In this document: positions 11,415 to 21,799 of the stretch, in pieces
How positions within the stretch are numbered: the first letter of the stretch is position 1
Layout: every line of letters begins with the position of its first letter
Assembly: GCA_022496805.1 (NCBI GenBank)
Contig: CM040088.1
Span: 32,060,452 to 32,124,451 of the forward strand
DNA length: 64,000 nt
From: Pohlia nutans
Taxonomy: Eukaryota > Streptophyta > Bryopsida > Bryales > Mniaceae
Direction of reading: 5' to 3'
Translations under genes and position numbers: made by a program
Notes under the pieces: model-generated
Seen by the model: only the letters and a program-made list of their open reading frames with translations
What the model was told of the DNA's origin: nothing
The model's database searches: none

Positions 11415-13596
11415 GATGGGAGAGCACTAAGCTAATGCAACATCGCCAGAGGCACAAATCTGCGAGAATAGCTTCAGATTGAGGAGACTAGTGCCCTGCC
11501 TTAAACCCTAACAAGAACGGTGTAACCGTGAGGCTGTGTCCCATTCAAGATCCGGCAGTTAGTGTAAAATCAGCCGAATGGACTTGCCAAATTACGGATT
11601 GAAACTCATAGTTTCAGGCTAAAATCCAGATAAAATTTGTGATACTCGGGTGCTACCTAGATGAAACATGGATATGACTAGATGGGTTCTTGTCTAAAAC
11701 TGGTTGTTTTTGGAAAATATTAGATTTTAGCTGGTTTCCTTGGAAAACTCCCCGTTCACATAACATTCAATAGCCTTCGAAGAGACTGCCTTTTAGTTTC
11801 ATTCACCTTTATATATGGAGTGACCAATGATTTCTAATTGAATGAACTATTGAATCAAATAAACAATCACAAAACACTGTTGAATTGTGATTGAATGAGT
11901 GCTTTCGATTAATGTTCACCATGGTTGATTGCTCTTGCTTCATGCCACGTGCCCCCATAGCTACTGATATGATGTGGAATATCCCACATCATTTCATTAG
12001 GGGATGAAATGATGTGGAATATTCCACATCATTCTGTTGGAGGGAGACAGTAGTCACATAGGCTACTGAATGTTATGCAGTGGTCCCATTCATATCATAA
12101 ACTCATTGTATGAAGTGATAACAGTTGGATGCTCGCAAAACAATCGAGTAGAACCTGATACCCTTCATCTTGCGATACCCTCCGTTACCCTCCTTCAAAT
12201 TACGTGCAGTGTGAATAAGTGTGATTTTTTGTGAATGGTTCCAAGTTGTTGATTGTTCACTTACTTATCGTTGTCTTTATTCTTACAGCTGAATTGATTG
12301 TCATAGTATTGGGATGATTTCAAGGGGTGCACTCTGCATTATATTTGAGAATCACGTGCATTCATGATCCTTCTGAAAACCCCTTGTATACGAAGCGTTA
12401 TATATCTAAAAACCTTTGTATACAGATCCATTCCATCTTAAATATATGTTTAATTTAAGTATAAGTCAATATTTTCAATTCTAAATATGTCTACTGTATG
12501 TATACGTCATACGGCAATGTTCAAATTAATACCCCTTCTATGCACTCACATATACTTGCATGTATTTAATACAATGCATCTCCAGGGAAATGATTAGATA
12601 GCTTTTTTTAAATGTGGTCTACTATGAACTGTATAGTTACTTACATAGCCAATGCAAAACTAATATTTATAACTTACATACCGTATTTAAAAATAAATAA
12701 ATAACGAATTACAATTGAACAAAGGATATCACTTAATATCAAATGTTAGAGAATTATATAATACTAGTAAGGGTGTTGGAAAATCCAAAATTCAAACATA
12801 ATATCCCAAAGAAAAATATCCCTTGAGCGTACCTAGTTGGTGAAATTTTACTAGTGGCCCCACCCCCTATTTGTCTAATTGACGAATCAAGACTAAAAAT
12901 AATTCATTTCTTTATCACTTTATTATCTAAATATATATTTTTAGACAAATTTGATATAATAGTGAGACTTTGATTGGATATGTCCATTTCCCATGGGATT
13001 TGATTAGAAAATAGAGGATGTGATATTAAAAAGGTTTTGAGGTATCGGTGTAGAACATTTAACCTTTAAATGTGAATTAGACCGAGAAACGATTACTTTT
13101 TAGAGTAACATAGGGAGAGAGCGTGTTTGGCAAAGAATGCTTAAAAAAAAATACAAAATTTTTTGGAAATTTTTTTATGGTAAAAAAGAATCTTGAAAAG
13201 CATTCACAAATATTACTTTTTATATCAAAATAATTATCAAATTTAATCAATTATTAGTCATTGCTGTGTGGACCCTACCTTCCGCCTATTGAGTATTTCA
13301 CGCATCCCTAAGGTTAAGTGAATTCTTTTAAAAACTATTATTTGCAGTTGCACTTTCTCTAAGAAGATAGTTAGATAAATAACCATATTGCCACCCTTAC
13401 TCAAAATCAATCCCTACATACTCTTGCCGATAATTTACACCATTTAAACATAAGGACAGATTTTCAAAACATATATAATCAACACTTTGAAAATTCATGA
13501 TTTGTTCTTACGGTGTCCAAAAAGTACATGCTAAAAGAATCTAGAATCATTTTATAATTGACAACAAGATACAATAATCAATAAGACAGTTTAATA
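11415..13596. other. Intergenic, promoter side of the SETD9-like gene
   Basis: Besides the repeat at 11758-12077, no gene is recognised. 11415-11560 is probably the 5' UTR and core promoter of the SETD9-like gene. From about 12090 to 13595 the DNA is AT-rich without a supported ORF; the old dispersed AAAATTCAT repeat occurs near 13470-13560. Confidence 0.4.
11758..12077. repeat. Inverted-end repeat with CATAACATTC termini
   Basis: Left end ACATAACATTCAATAGCC and right end GGCTACTGAATGTTATG are inverted. A second copy in the opposite orientation lies at about 59960-60275, and partial ends are seen near 505-530 and 62970-62985. The interior contains a strong hairpin made of GATGTGGAATATCCCACATC and a near-copy separated by a few bases. 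No coding sequence is visible. Confidence 0.65.
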
Positions 13597-14327
13597 AGGC
13601 CCTGCTCGCATCCATGGCCATAGCTAAATAGCCATAGTTATGGCTGTAGTTAGCCATGGCCCGGCCGCACCAAAGATAGCTACGCTAGTTTAGCTATTGC
13701 TAAGATTTGCTTAGCGTTTTTCTGGTTGTCGGGGTGCCCGACGAGGAATTTTACCTGCGACTGTGCATTCCGACGCTCCCTTCTGACTGTGCATTGCGAC
13801 ATGATGTAGTCGAGTGTCAGTTTCGTGTGACATTGAACTTTGCGCTTCTCGCAAGTGTAGGGAGATACGAATTGTTTTTGTCCAGTTTGCTGGTGACGTT
13901 GCTGATTATTTTTTCTTGATTTGGGTTTCCAATGACTTGGGGATGCTAACCTTGTTTTGGTGCAAAAGTAAGGGTAAATCTAATCAATTGACAAGCCATT
14001 TTTGTGGTTCAATCACAAATCCAAAATATCGTTGATCGTCAAGGATTCAACTCGAATTAAATGAATCTTTGCAGTTTTTCTTCCCTTAGGGAGAGGGCCT
14101 AATTACCGGATGACTTGAATGTTGATGAGCTGCGCTTAAGGTAAGAGGCACCAATACCTGTCAGTTTAAGGATTTTGACCTATTTAGAGCGATGTTTTTC
14201 AATGATAAAAATTGCAATACATAAAACTTTGACTTTAATAACCAGGCCCAATTTTTAATTAATTTTGTCACAACGTATGGTTTTGTTCTAAATTTTCAAA
14301 CTTAATCTACATAGACCACTATTGATG

Positions 14328-14962
14328 TTAGTAGGGGAACCAATACTCGTCTTTCATTTCTAGTCCAATTAGTTTGCTAACTTGACATTCATAATTGATC
14401 ACCAAACTGCTACAATTAATGGTTGTGATAATTTGATTGGGAACGTACGAAGTTGAAACAGGTGCTTGCATAGGTGACTGGAATTGGTCCTTAACAGGTT
14501 CTGATGCTTCTACCTTAATCTTGAAGTTCCCTGCTTCTCTCCTTCGAGCACCACGTCGCAGGGACAAAGCAGGTGTCTCATCTCTTCTTCCTGTCTCTTC
14601 TTTAGCATCTTCCGTGCAAGAATGCGAGGTCCAAAACCTGGAAGATCAGAGTGGTGCATTGTTTAGTTGGATTCACTAATTGTTCGTTCTTGCAGGCGGC
14701 GTGGGTTGCATTCTGATCATGGAGCCTTCAGAAGATGGTTCCATTTATTGCAAATCTGATCAGCGTCTCTACCTGTCACCCCATTGCTCACAAGAGTGTC
14801 CATAATATTGTTCCATTTCTCCTTCTCAGTCACCATGTTCCCTCTAGCAGAATTCTTCTTATACTCCTGCCATTCCTTTGCTTTTGCCACAGCAAGCATG
14901 CGCATCTCCTGGTCTGTCCAGTTGCGACCTTGCTTCCTCTTCTTTATCTCTGGAGTGACCAT
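14328..14962 (-). pseudogene. Trihelix / Myb-SANT-like DNA-binding ORF, truncated
   Basis: An exon-like segment starts with ATG at 14962 directly after a TTTGTAG acceptor and runs to a stop at 14717 (81 aa). It shows the trihelix pattern: NWTDQEM near residue 14, a KEKWNNIMD helix, then GRDADQICNKWNHLLK. In trihelix proteins the third helix continues beyond this point, but here a stop follows LLKAP and no GT donor lies nearby, so the domain is cut short. A second open segment, about 14640-14328, follows a TTCCAG acceptor and encodes a basic stretch (RRGARRREAG) and unrecognised sequence. Trihelix/Myb-like ORFs occur both in host transcription factors and as ORF1 of PIF/Harbinger transposons; I cannot tell which. 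Expression is unlikely to give a full domain. Confidence 0.55.
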
Positions 14963-15219
14963 CTACAAACAGATTCATCAGAGATTCAGCACATCGGCAC
15001 AAACATGCATACAGGAACAAGTATCATCTACTGAAAACCCTAAACTGGAACTTGGTTCTTGGATACAGGTTCTTGTTCAACATATGCATTGTTCTTCATT
15101 GCATCTAGTGATATAAAATACACTCTCATTTGAATTTTTTTCTCATTTGAATTGAATTTGAATATGATCAATTGAATTAGTCATTTTTAAAACCGTAGAA
15201 TCTAGATGTACCCCTGCTA

Positions 15220-15768
15220 TACACCGTCACGACAGTGGTGGTGCCTCCATGGCTGGACAGTGATGGCGTTGTAAAGATTACTTACAAGAAGTACAACCTG
15301 AGCTTGAGAGTAGGCCTTAACAAAGTGGCAGGGAAAGTCTTCCGTATTGGACACCTCGGGAATGTGAACGAGGTTACTCATATCCTCTAAATCTATTCAT
15401 GCATTGCTTGCACAGACGTTGTCTTGCTTTTCCCTATCTAGTGGCTTATTATTTGACTACTGGAAGGCTTCATTTTCTTAATGATCATGGTTTTCAGTAC
15501 AAACAGATTGTTTCAAGAACATTAAACATTGTCATAAAGAGAATCTCTTCCATGGGAGGTCTTCTTACAGTCAATAATCATACAAAGGTCGAGTCCACAT
15601 GATGTACAGGAAGGCCTCACTCTGACCTCAAAGAAAAGAAACAATCTAATGTTGCTGAAACCCTTGTTGTTATTGTTTGAACTTGTATGCTGAGTTTCTG
15701 ATGGACATGAATTTGGTGAGCTGCAATTGTTGGGGGGCTTTGGCAGGCGTGGAGTTATCAAAAGCAAG
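15220..15768 (+). pseudogene. Serine:glyoxylate aminotransferase (AGT1) gene fragment, two exons
   Basis: 15220-15372 encodes 51 residues including KKYNLSL, GLNKVAGKVFRIGHLGNVNE, a signature of the peroxisomal serine/alanine:glyoxylate aminotransferase of photorespiration, preceded by a VPPWLD segment matching the family. It ends at an intact GT donor. The next exon is recognisable at 15721-15768 after an AG: it starts LQLLGG and continues LAGVE only if one extra base near the G run at 15732-15737 is skipped, so it is frameshifted. It ends at another GT. The rest of the enzyme (PLP-binding core before, C-terminus after) is absent. This is a captured or decayed fragment, not a working gene. 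Both exons lie inside the TIR-bounded 13.6-16.7 kb unit. Confidence 0.85.
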
Positions 15769-15950
15769 GTAAAAGAAACTGGAACTGGTTCAGAAGAGAA
15801 ACTGGAGTTGGTTCACTATAGCAGAATGAGTTTTTCTCAGTGGTCATTACTCACTTGGTGAGTGTAACTATTCACATAAGACAATCGTGAGTAGCAAGAT
15901 TGCTTTCAGCAATGTAATGAAGTAATACTCCTGCAATGCGGTGATGCCAT

Positions 15951-16231
15951 CAGGAATTTAGGACCTCACTGATTTTTAACGATTTCCGTGCAAATACCGA
16001 TATTTCATGGGTGCATGCATTTTCTGCACGGACTCCATAAGGATTTTGCGCTAATTCTACACTGAATACGCATGGATTCGACATTCACTATTTTTGTTAT
16101 CTAACAAAGTGCAGAATCCATGCAGAATTAGCGCGAAATCCGTGCAGAATCCATACAAAAAATGTACGAACATATGAAATATCGGATGTTGCACGGAATT
16201 CGTTTAAAATCCGTGGGGTCCTAAATTCCTG
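15951..16231. mobile_element. MITE with CAGGAATTTAGGACC ends
   Basis: The first and last ~85 nt are inverted copies (CAGGAATTTAGGACC at the left, its inverse at the right), with recurrent GCACGGA motifs inside. About 281 bp. No clear target duplication was resolved. It sits within the larger TIR-bounded region. Confidence 0.7.
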
Positions 16232-16780
16232 ACGGTGTGATTACCCCTATGCGTGATTCAAGAAACAGGTTCTTGGTTCAAGAAACTGAAGAATATGAAA
16301 TGCAAGGGTTCAACACCACAGAGAGATCATTCAAGAAACTTACAATCTCCAAGGCAACCATATGAGCGCTTGTATTGCGCCTTCCAAAACCTTGTGTGCA
16401 TTCCAAAACATCACGCAACTACTCATAAACGCTCCAAAAACCCCGAAGGAGAGAGATGGATGAGGAGAGAGAGAGGGAAAGTGGCATGGGTTGCATGCAC
16501 GTAATTTTTAGGAGCTGCTTGAATTAGCTAAATTTAGCCCATATGCTAAGGTCCGGTTAAAGATCCCATTCAAGGCCTTAGCCATGGCTAAACTTAACTA
16601 GCCTTAGCCATTTTGGTGCGGCCGGGCCATTTTGCTTAACCATGGCTAAGGGGCTAGCTAAAGGCCTAAGCCACAGCTTAGCTCTTGGTGTGGGCGGGGC
16701 CTTAGCCACTCCCATTTATTTTTTAGTGTAACATGTTACAAGTTACACTAGAAAATAACAAGGATTTGCCAAATTAACCA

Positions 16781-17253
16781 ATATGGATCCATTCTCCGAA
16801 ACACGTACCAAACCCGCATGCTTTTGGTGGCTTTGGAGAGTCCTTTGGAGAGTCCTTTGGACAGTAGCTAGAGACAAGAAAGTCATGATTTTCATTCAAA
16901 GAACAATTTTGTAGTGTATTTTTTTTAATTTTCATTCACATGATCATCATTCTCATTCAATTATCCCAAAATTTGTACCAAAAAAGTGTTATTTATCATT
17001 TAGAAAAGTCCTTGGTGAGTCATTAAAACCACTGATGACAGAGTTATTCTAGTGCTTTTGATAGCTAATTGTTTACAATATTGCTTTCATCTTGTACTAT
17101 GTGTTTTATATACATGTTGGAAACATTGACATATCACTTTCCTCTCTAATTACAATCTAAATCAAACATCACATTGAAAATGCCTTGAAAAAAGCACTGA
17201 AAAAGCACTGATGACAACTTAGGTGGTACGTGTTTCGGAGAATGGACCCATAT
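16781..17253. mobile_element. MITE with ATTCTCCGAAACACGTACC ends
   Basis: Left end ATATGGATCCATTCTCCGAA and right end TTCGGAGAATGGACCCATAT form inverted repeats of about 30 nt. Inside are short tandem units (TTTGGAGAGTCC, about 16830-16865) and a GAAAAAGCACTGA repeat near 17190-17215. About 473 bp. No ORF supported. Confidence 0.65.
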
Positions 17254-17312
17254 GGTGTTTTGAATATTTATTCTACTAGTGCTTATAGGTATGCAAAGAT
17301 TAAGCACCCCAT

Positions 17313-17580
17313 CTCTAAATCCCCCGGTGGTCTTGAATGCAGGGCACTATTCATCCACCCCTCCTTTTTCTGAAATTTCCATTTTGGGCACCTTCGGTGT
17401 TTTTTTTGGAAATTTTTTTTGCAAATTTGGGACCTATGGCCCCAATTTACCCTAGGGGGACCTATTTGGGAATAAAAAACCATTGGAGGAGGGGGTTGTT
17501 TTTTAAGGTGGGCCCTGAACCGGACAAAAATAGGGGGCACTTTTGTCCCCATTCATTCAAGACCACCGGGGGTTCTAGAG
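17313..17580. mobile_element. MITE with CTCTAAAYCCCCCGG ends
   Basis: Left end CTCTAAATCCCCCGGTGGTC, right end GACCACCGGGGGTTCTAGAG, inverted. About 268 bp, G-rich interior. A second, interrupted copy with the same termini is at 59824-60402. The ORFs that read through it on both strands are by-products of its inverted structure. Confidence 0.65.
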
Positions 17581-18513
17581 AAATCCGATTAAGCATAGGT
17601 TGGGAGAAGCATCTATAGTTACTAATATAAATAATGGAGAAATGTTTTTATGATATTATTTTCATGCATCATCCATCATCATTCGTGACAAAAATAGTAT
17701 GTACCTATATTTTTAGAATGTAAATTAATTCTATATATTTTGAGTTTAAAACTCAAAACACTCCTTTCTTTCTAAATTAAAAAATGTTCTTTAACTCTAA
17801 ATGTCCTCACTCGTTTTGTAAATGTCAAAGCACTAGAGTCTACATAATTGAAATATCCCATCATATGATTTATAATTTTTCATAGATAGTCATCAACATT
17901 ACAGAAGACAAATTTCAACATGATTGGAAGATATTTGAAACCCTAATGGGTCCGATGTTCATATCCTAGACGTATTTGGAATACCTGTAACTTCAAAGAT
18001 TTGTATCTTCTTGCATCTAGTGTCCAATTTCAATCAGACTTGTTGGAAAAGATGCCTTTACTAGTCTAAGATTTGTAGTAAATTTTTCAAATCAATACAA
18101 GATGTATCAATTTGGGACTTGCTTCTCCTTTAATCAATGTCAGTTTTCAATAAAAATAAATTTAAAATGTTGGATTAGATTCGCCTTAAATAGTAAAGCA
18201 TTTACATCAAGGTTAAATATTTACAAATTGTATCATGTAAACAAGATAAAAATCCAAACTAGCCAGAGAATGAGAAACCTGGTTTTCCATTAACCAAACC
18301 CACCATCCCATCCTGACACCCACTATTGAAACTAACACAGATGTCCATGAATGGTCAGAATCAAATCTCGCTGATATTACCAGGGACATTGCATTTGAGA
18401 AGTGATGGGAGTGGTACGAACAAAAAGTTCCTCAAATGAGTTTTGCAAGACCTTCTAGTGTCTATGGTATGAACTTGCTAGAAGAGCACAATTGAACTTG
18501 GTTGGATGTTCTT
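17581..18513. other. Intergenic, 3' side of the SEX4-like gene
   Basis: No gene recognised. Segment 17640-17780 resembles 42050-42180 (shared AATAGTATGTACCTA motif), marking another dispersed repeat. About 18300-18513 is probably the 3' UTR of the SEX4-like gene on the - strand. Confidence 0.4.
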
Positions 18514-21500
18514 TCACCATTGCCCACTGTTGGCAATCTCTTCCAACTTGCCACGAATTTTGGCCCGTTCCTCACTTGTAAGGTCTGCATCTTCTTGCAT
18601 CAGCCGGTCCCGCAGCACTTTGGTCGCCCCATTCTGTGCAGGGTACACTACCTGCGCTTGACATTAATGCAGTAGGAATATGTGAGCCATGACCTAGGAC
18701 CAGAATTAATGTTCAGTAAAACTACACTGTTTCAGGAACTTTTACACTTTTCGAAACTCTTCCCCGTATAACCATTCCAGGGGAGGCCTCACAGTGATCA
18801 TATGGAGTTTGCTACCTCAAGAACGTTGTTGACTTGGCCTTCTCTATTCGGTTGAGTCAAAGGTGATTCTGAATTTGTCATCCAAACGCCGTCCACAATA
18901 TACTTGTACTCGTACCTTCCCACCTACATGTCAAAAAAACCAGAACAACTTTAATCAAACATGAAAAAAAAGGGGGGGAGGGCAACATAAGTATCAACAA
19001 ACCACACCATCACGTATGTGTTAGAAAATCTTTACCGGCACTTCTCGTCTTAGAACCAATTGGTTTTCATTTTGCCGATACTCCAATGGAAGCCTCTGCA
19101 CAAGAAGAATTGTACATGAGAGCTTCAAAATTGGAAACTGAAAACTGTCCATCTCGAAATCAGGTTTGCACAATAGCAACGGTCATCCACAAGATGAGAA
19201 TAATAAAAAGAGGTACCTGATTACCCCAGCCCACGTCAAGACCTGCAATTTCTACAGTAGTAGGTCCGCTCCACCACTTCAACTCTACAACTTGCTTTGG
19301 CTGATCTGCCAACTACGAACCCAGAACAAGAACATGTAGTTAGAGTTATTGGTCGAAGATTTCCAAAGCCAACCAATTAAACGTACTACTTCAGACAAAA
19401 ACGTAATGCACCTTTTGCTCACCAGAACAGAAGTCCAGTGAGTAGAAACCATACCAGATCAACTGTAGCAGCTCTGATTGAGTCAAGCTTTGGATGACAG
19501 CGTCTCACTTTCTGCAAGAATAAATGAACAGAGTGCAGATCAAAGCTATGATACCTCTGGATAGCCTTTTTCTATTGTCATTAATACAACCATGTAAAAG
19601 AGACTCCAAGGCATTGAATGGACTATGATTGAGAGAGTATTTGCCATTGGCTGACCTGGAGAAGAACGTTGGCCTCTTTGAGTGATAACCCCCGTAGCCA
19701 ATACATGTAAGCAAGCTGCACGTGAACGCCCAGTTAACAGACTTGTTCCAGTCAAACAAAAACACTGTACTCTCGAATTACAAAACTCGCGTCAAAACGT
19801 CACACAACTGGAAATAATCAGGGAACGATAAATCGTCTCACCGCAACACCAGGGGCCCGGCCAAGCCCAGCGGTGCAATGGATATAGGCGGTCTTGCTCT
19901 TGTGCGCTTCAATAGCCTTATGCAGTTGAGCCACGGCTACTGGTAATCTCATCCGTAGATCGTAAGGATCAAAATCTCTGCTCAGCATTGGAAGTCAGAG
20001 CTCAGCTTTCACAGCAGTCATGAATACTCCTTCCACTTGATTCACACATTGGAAAAACCCAGCATAATCATAACCATGAATTTGATCTCGGCTACCTTAT
20101 CTGGCATCGATAATGCGTAATGCCATCAAGTTCATTCACGCGTGCTTGAATGGCCGGAAGATCCACTCCAAAGTATCTAACGACTTCGTTAAGGTAAACA
20201 TAATCACCATCAATGGCGAAATCTCCAGAAGAAACAGAAACCTTAAAGTCTAAATGCAGCACATGAGAATTATCAAGGATACGCTAGGTCAGGATTTTGT
20301 TGTAAACAGAATATAACTCCAACCCCAATAGCCTTCAGCTTGTCTGCGTCCAAAGGAGTCTAAGTACACACCAACTACATGAGTATGCTAAAATTAGCCT
20401 AAAAATTCCCAATCAGCAAAGTTTTTAAAAGCATAATTCTGGAGACAAGGCCTGTACAATTGGAAGGTGTTTGGTCCGTTATTATGTAAGCAAGTTCTTC
20501 TAAACCTAAAGCCTTTTTGCCTACTGAGACAATACATATGGGAGACCATGAGTAGGTCTTATATATCAATAAGGAACTGACCTGAAGACACGAGCCCACA
20601 ATGAGGTCCGGTAATACAAAGGCGTAATTCATTCCCAGCTCATGCCTGTACTCTAGTGCTGCAACCACCGTCAACGTTCACACAGAATTCAGCACTGCCT
20701 CTGGACGTCAGAATGGAGAGAAATTCGTGTGAATGAATCTCACAGATAGGGAGGAATTTTCCGCATGGAAACCGTCTTCCTATGCTCAAAACGATCATAC
20801 GGACGCCTCCCTATGTATCATGTGGAGACCTCGTGACCTCTTCATAAATCATGAACAAGATTCGAGTCTTACTGATGTTGTTTAAAAGTTCCTGGAGCAG
20901 TCAAATCCTGTTTAATGCATTCCCACATTCCATTGGGAGAATTCTCTCACTTCAGGGGATGTGGAAATGGTCCGTCATGACAACTCTATTGACATGAGAA
21001 CTATGACTGACTGCAATGAAATTGGAAAATTAGGTTTGAGAGGCAACACTACAACGTACATGTACCCATGGCTTGCTGCATGGTGGCACTATACTCCTCA
21101 GTCTTAACAGCAGTAACTTCTGCTTTCGTGTCCTCTGCCTGGACAGCAGATTCTTCTTTCTTTTCCACAGCGGGTTCCTCTTTCTTTTCCTCTGCCTTGA
21201 CACCAGTTGAATCAACTTTCTTCTCTTCAGCAGGCTCCTCTTTCTTTTCCTCGACAGCCGTTTCTTCGTTCTTTTCCTCGGCGTCCTCTCCCATGGCGGT
21301 AACCTGCACACCATTTCTCGAGATTTGAATCCCAAAAGATCGATTAATGCATCCAACAACGTACAGGCGAATCCTGATATATCACTATTAGTGCTGAGAA
21401 TGAATGGCATTGAGCCGGCCAATTTAACATTTCAGATTCAAATTTGAAAACAAAAGAATCAAGAACCTGAAGACGCCACAGGCTTCGACGCTGCCTCGTG

Positions 21501-21799
21501 ATTCTCGCCCACTGGGTCGAGGCGCCAAATGGCTTGGTGGCAAGCGACACTCGAACCTTCCCAACACCTAAACAACACCCAATAATGGTCCTGGAAAACA
21601 CAAACGATCAGCAGGCCCATTTCAAACTCCTCACACTCTGTCTTAAACCTCATCATCGCTCGCAGCCCCAATTCAGAGAAGGGAAATGCAATGCCACAGC
21701 GATTGACTGCAATGATCGAATGAACCTGGAATTGTGATCGTCCAGCCAATGCGCCTTAGAGCGAAGCATTATTCCTGCCGACGTCGCCATAGCTGCCAT
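18514..21799 (-). CDS. SEX4: Phosphoglucan phosphatase, SEX4-like (DSP + CBM48)
   Basis: Thirteen exons with consistent GT-AG junctions give 443 aa: 21799-21726, 21590-21467, 21303-21060, 20658-20582, 20359-20283, 20176-20096, 19977-19842, 19715-19656, 19511-19455, 19312-19217, 19095-19036, 18923-18816, 18651-18514. SEX4 is a chloroplast enzyme that removes phosphate from starch glucan so that amylases can proceed. The first ~66 residues look like a transit peptide; then comes a Glu/Lys/Ala-rich linker with EEKKEEPA repeats; then the phosphatase domain ([31 protein letters not shown] with the general acid, and P-loop HCTAGLGR); then a CBM48 glucan-binding domain ([26 protein letters not shown]) and a charged C-terminus. 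Domain order and the GLGRAP loop favour SEX4 over LSF1. Arabidopsis SEX4 is shorter (about 379 aa); the difference is the N-terminal linker. Confidence 0.93.

Larger units (their letters stand above)
13597..16702. mobile_element. Candidate TIR element carrying gene fragments
   Basis: The left end reads AGGCCCTGCTCGCATCCA and the inverse of the right end AGGCCCCGCCCACACCA. TA flanks both sides (13595-13596, 16703-16704). Both terminal regions are rich in TTAGCCATGG units and share an ATGGCCCGGCCGCACC segment in inverted orientation, about 65-85 nt from each end. Inside are a trihelix-type ORF (-), two damaged aminotransferase exons (+), a truncated TTAA-type MITE near 15062-15215 and a separate MITE at 15951-16231. 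The content resembles Pack-type elements that capture host exons. Alternatively two related GGCC-ended MITEs may flank ordinary DNA by chance. Confidence 0.5.

Noticed and set aside
17283..17618. ORFs on both strands reading through 17.3-17.6 kb
   Set aside because: Explained by the inverted structure of the MITE at 17313-17580.
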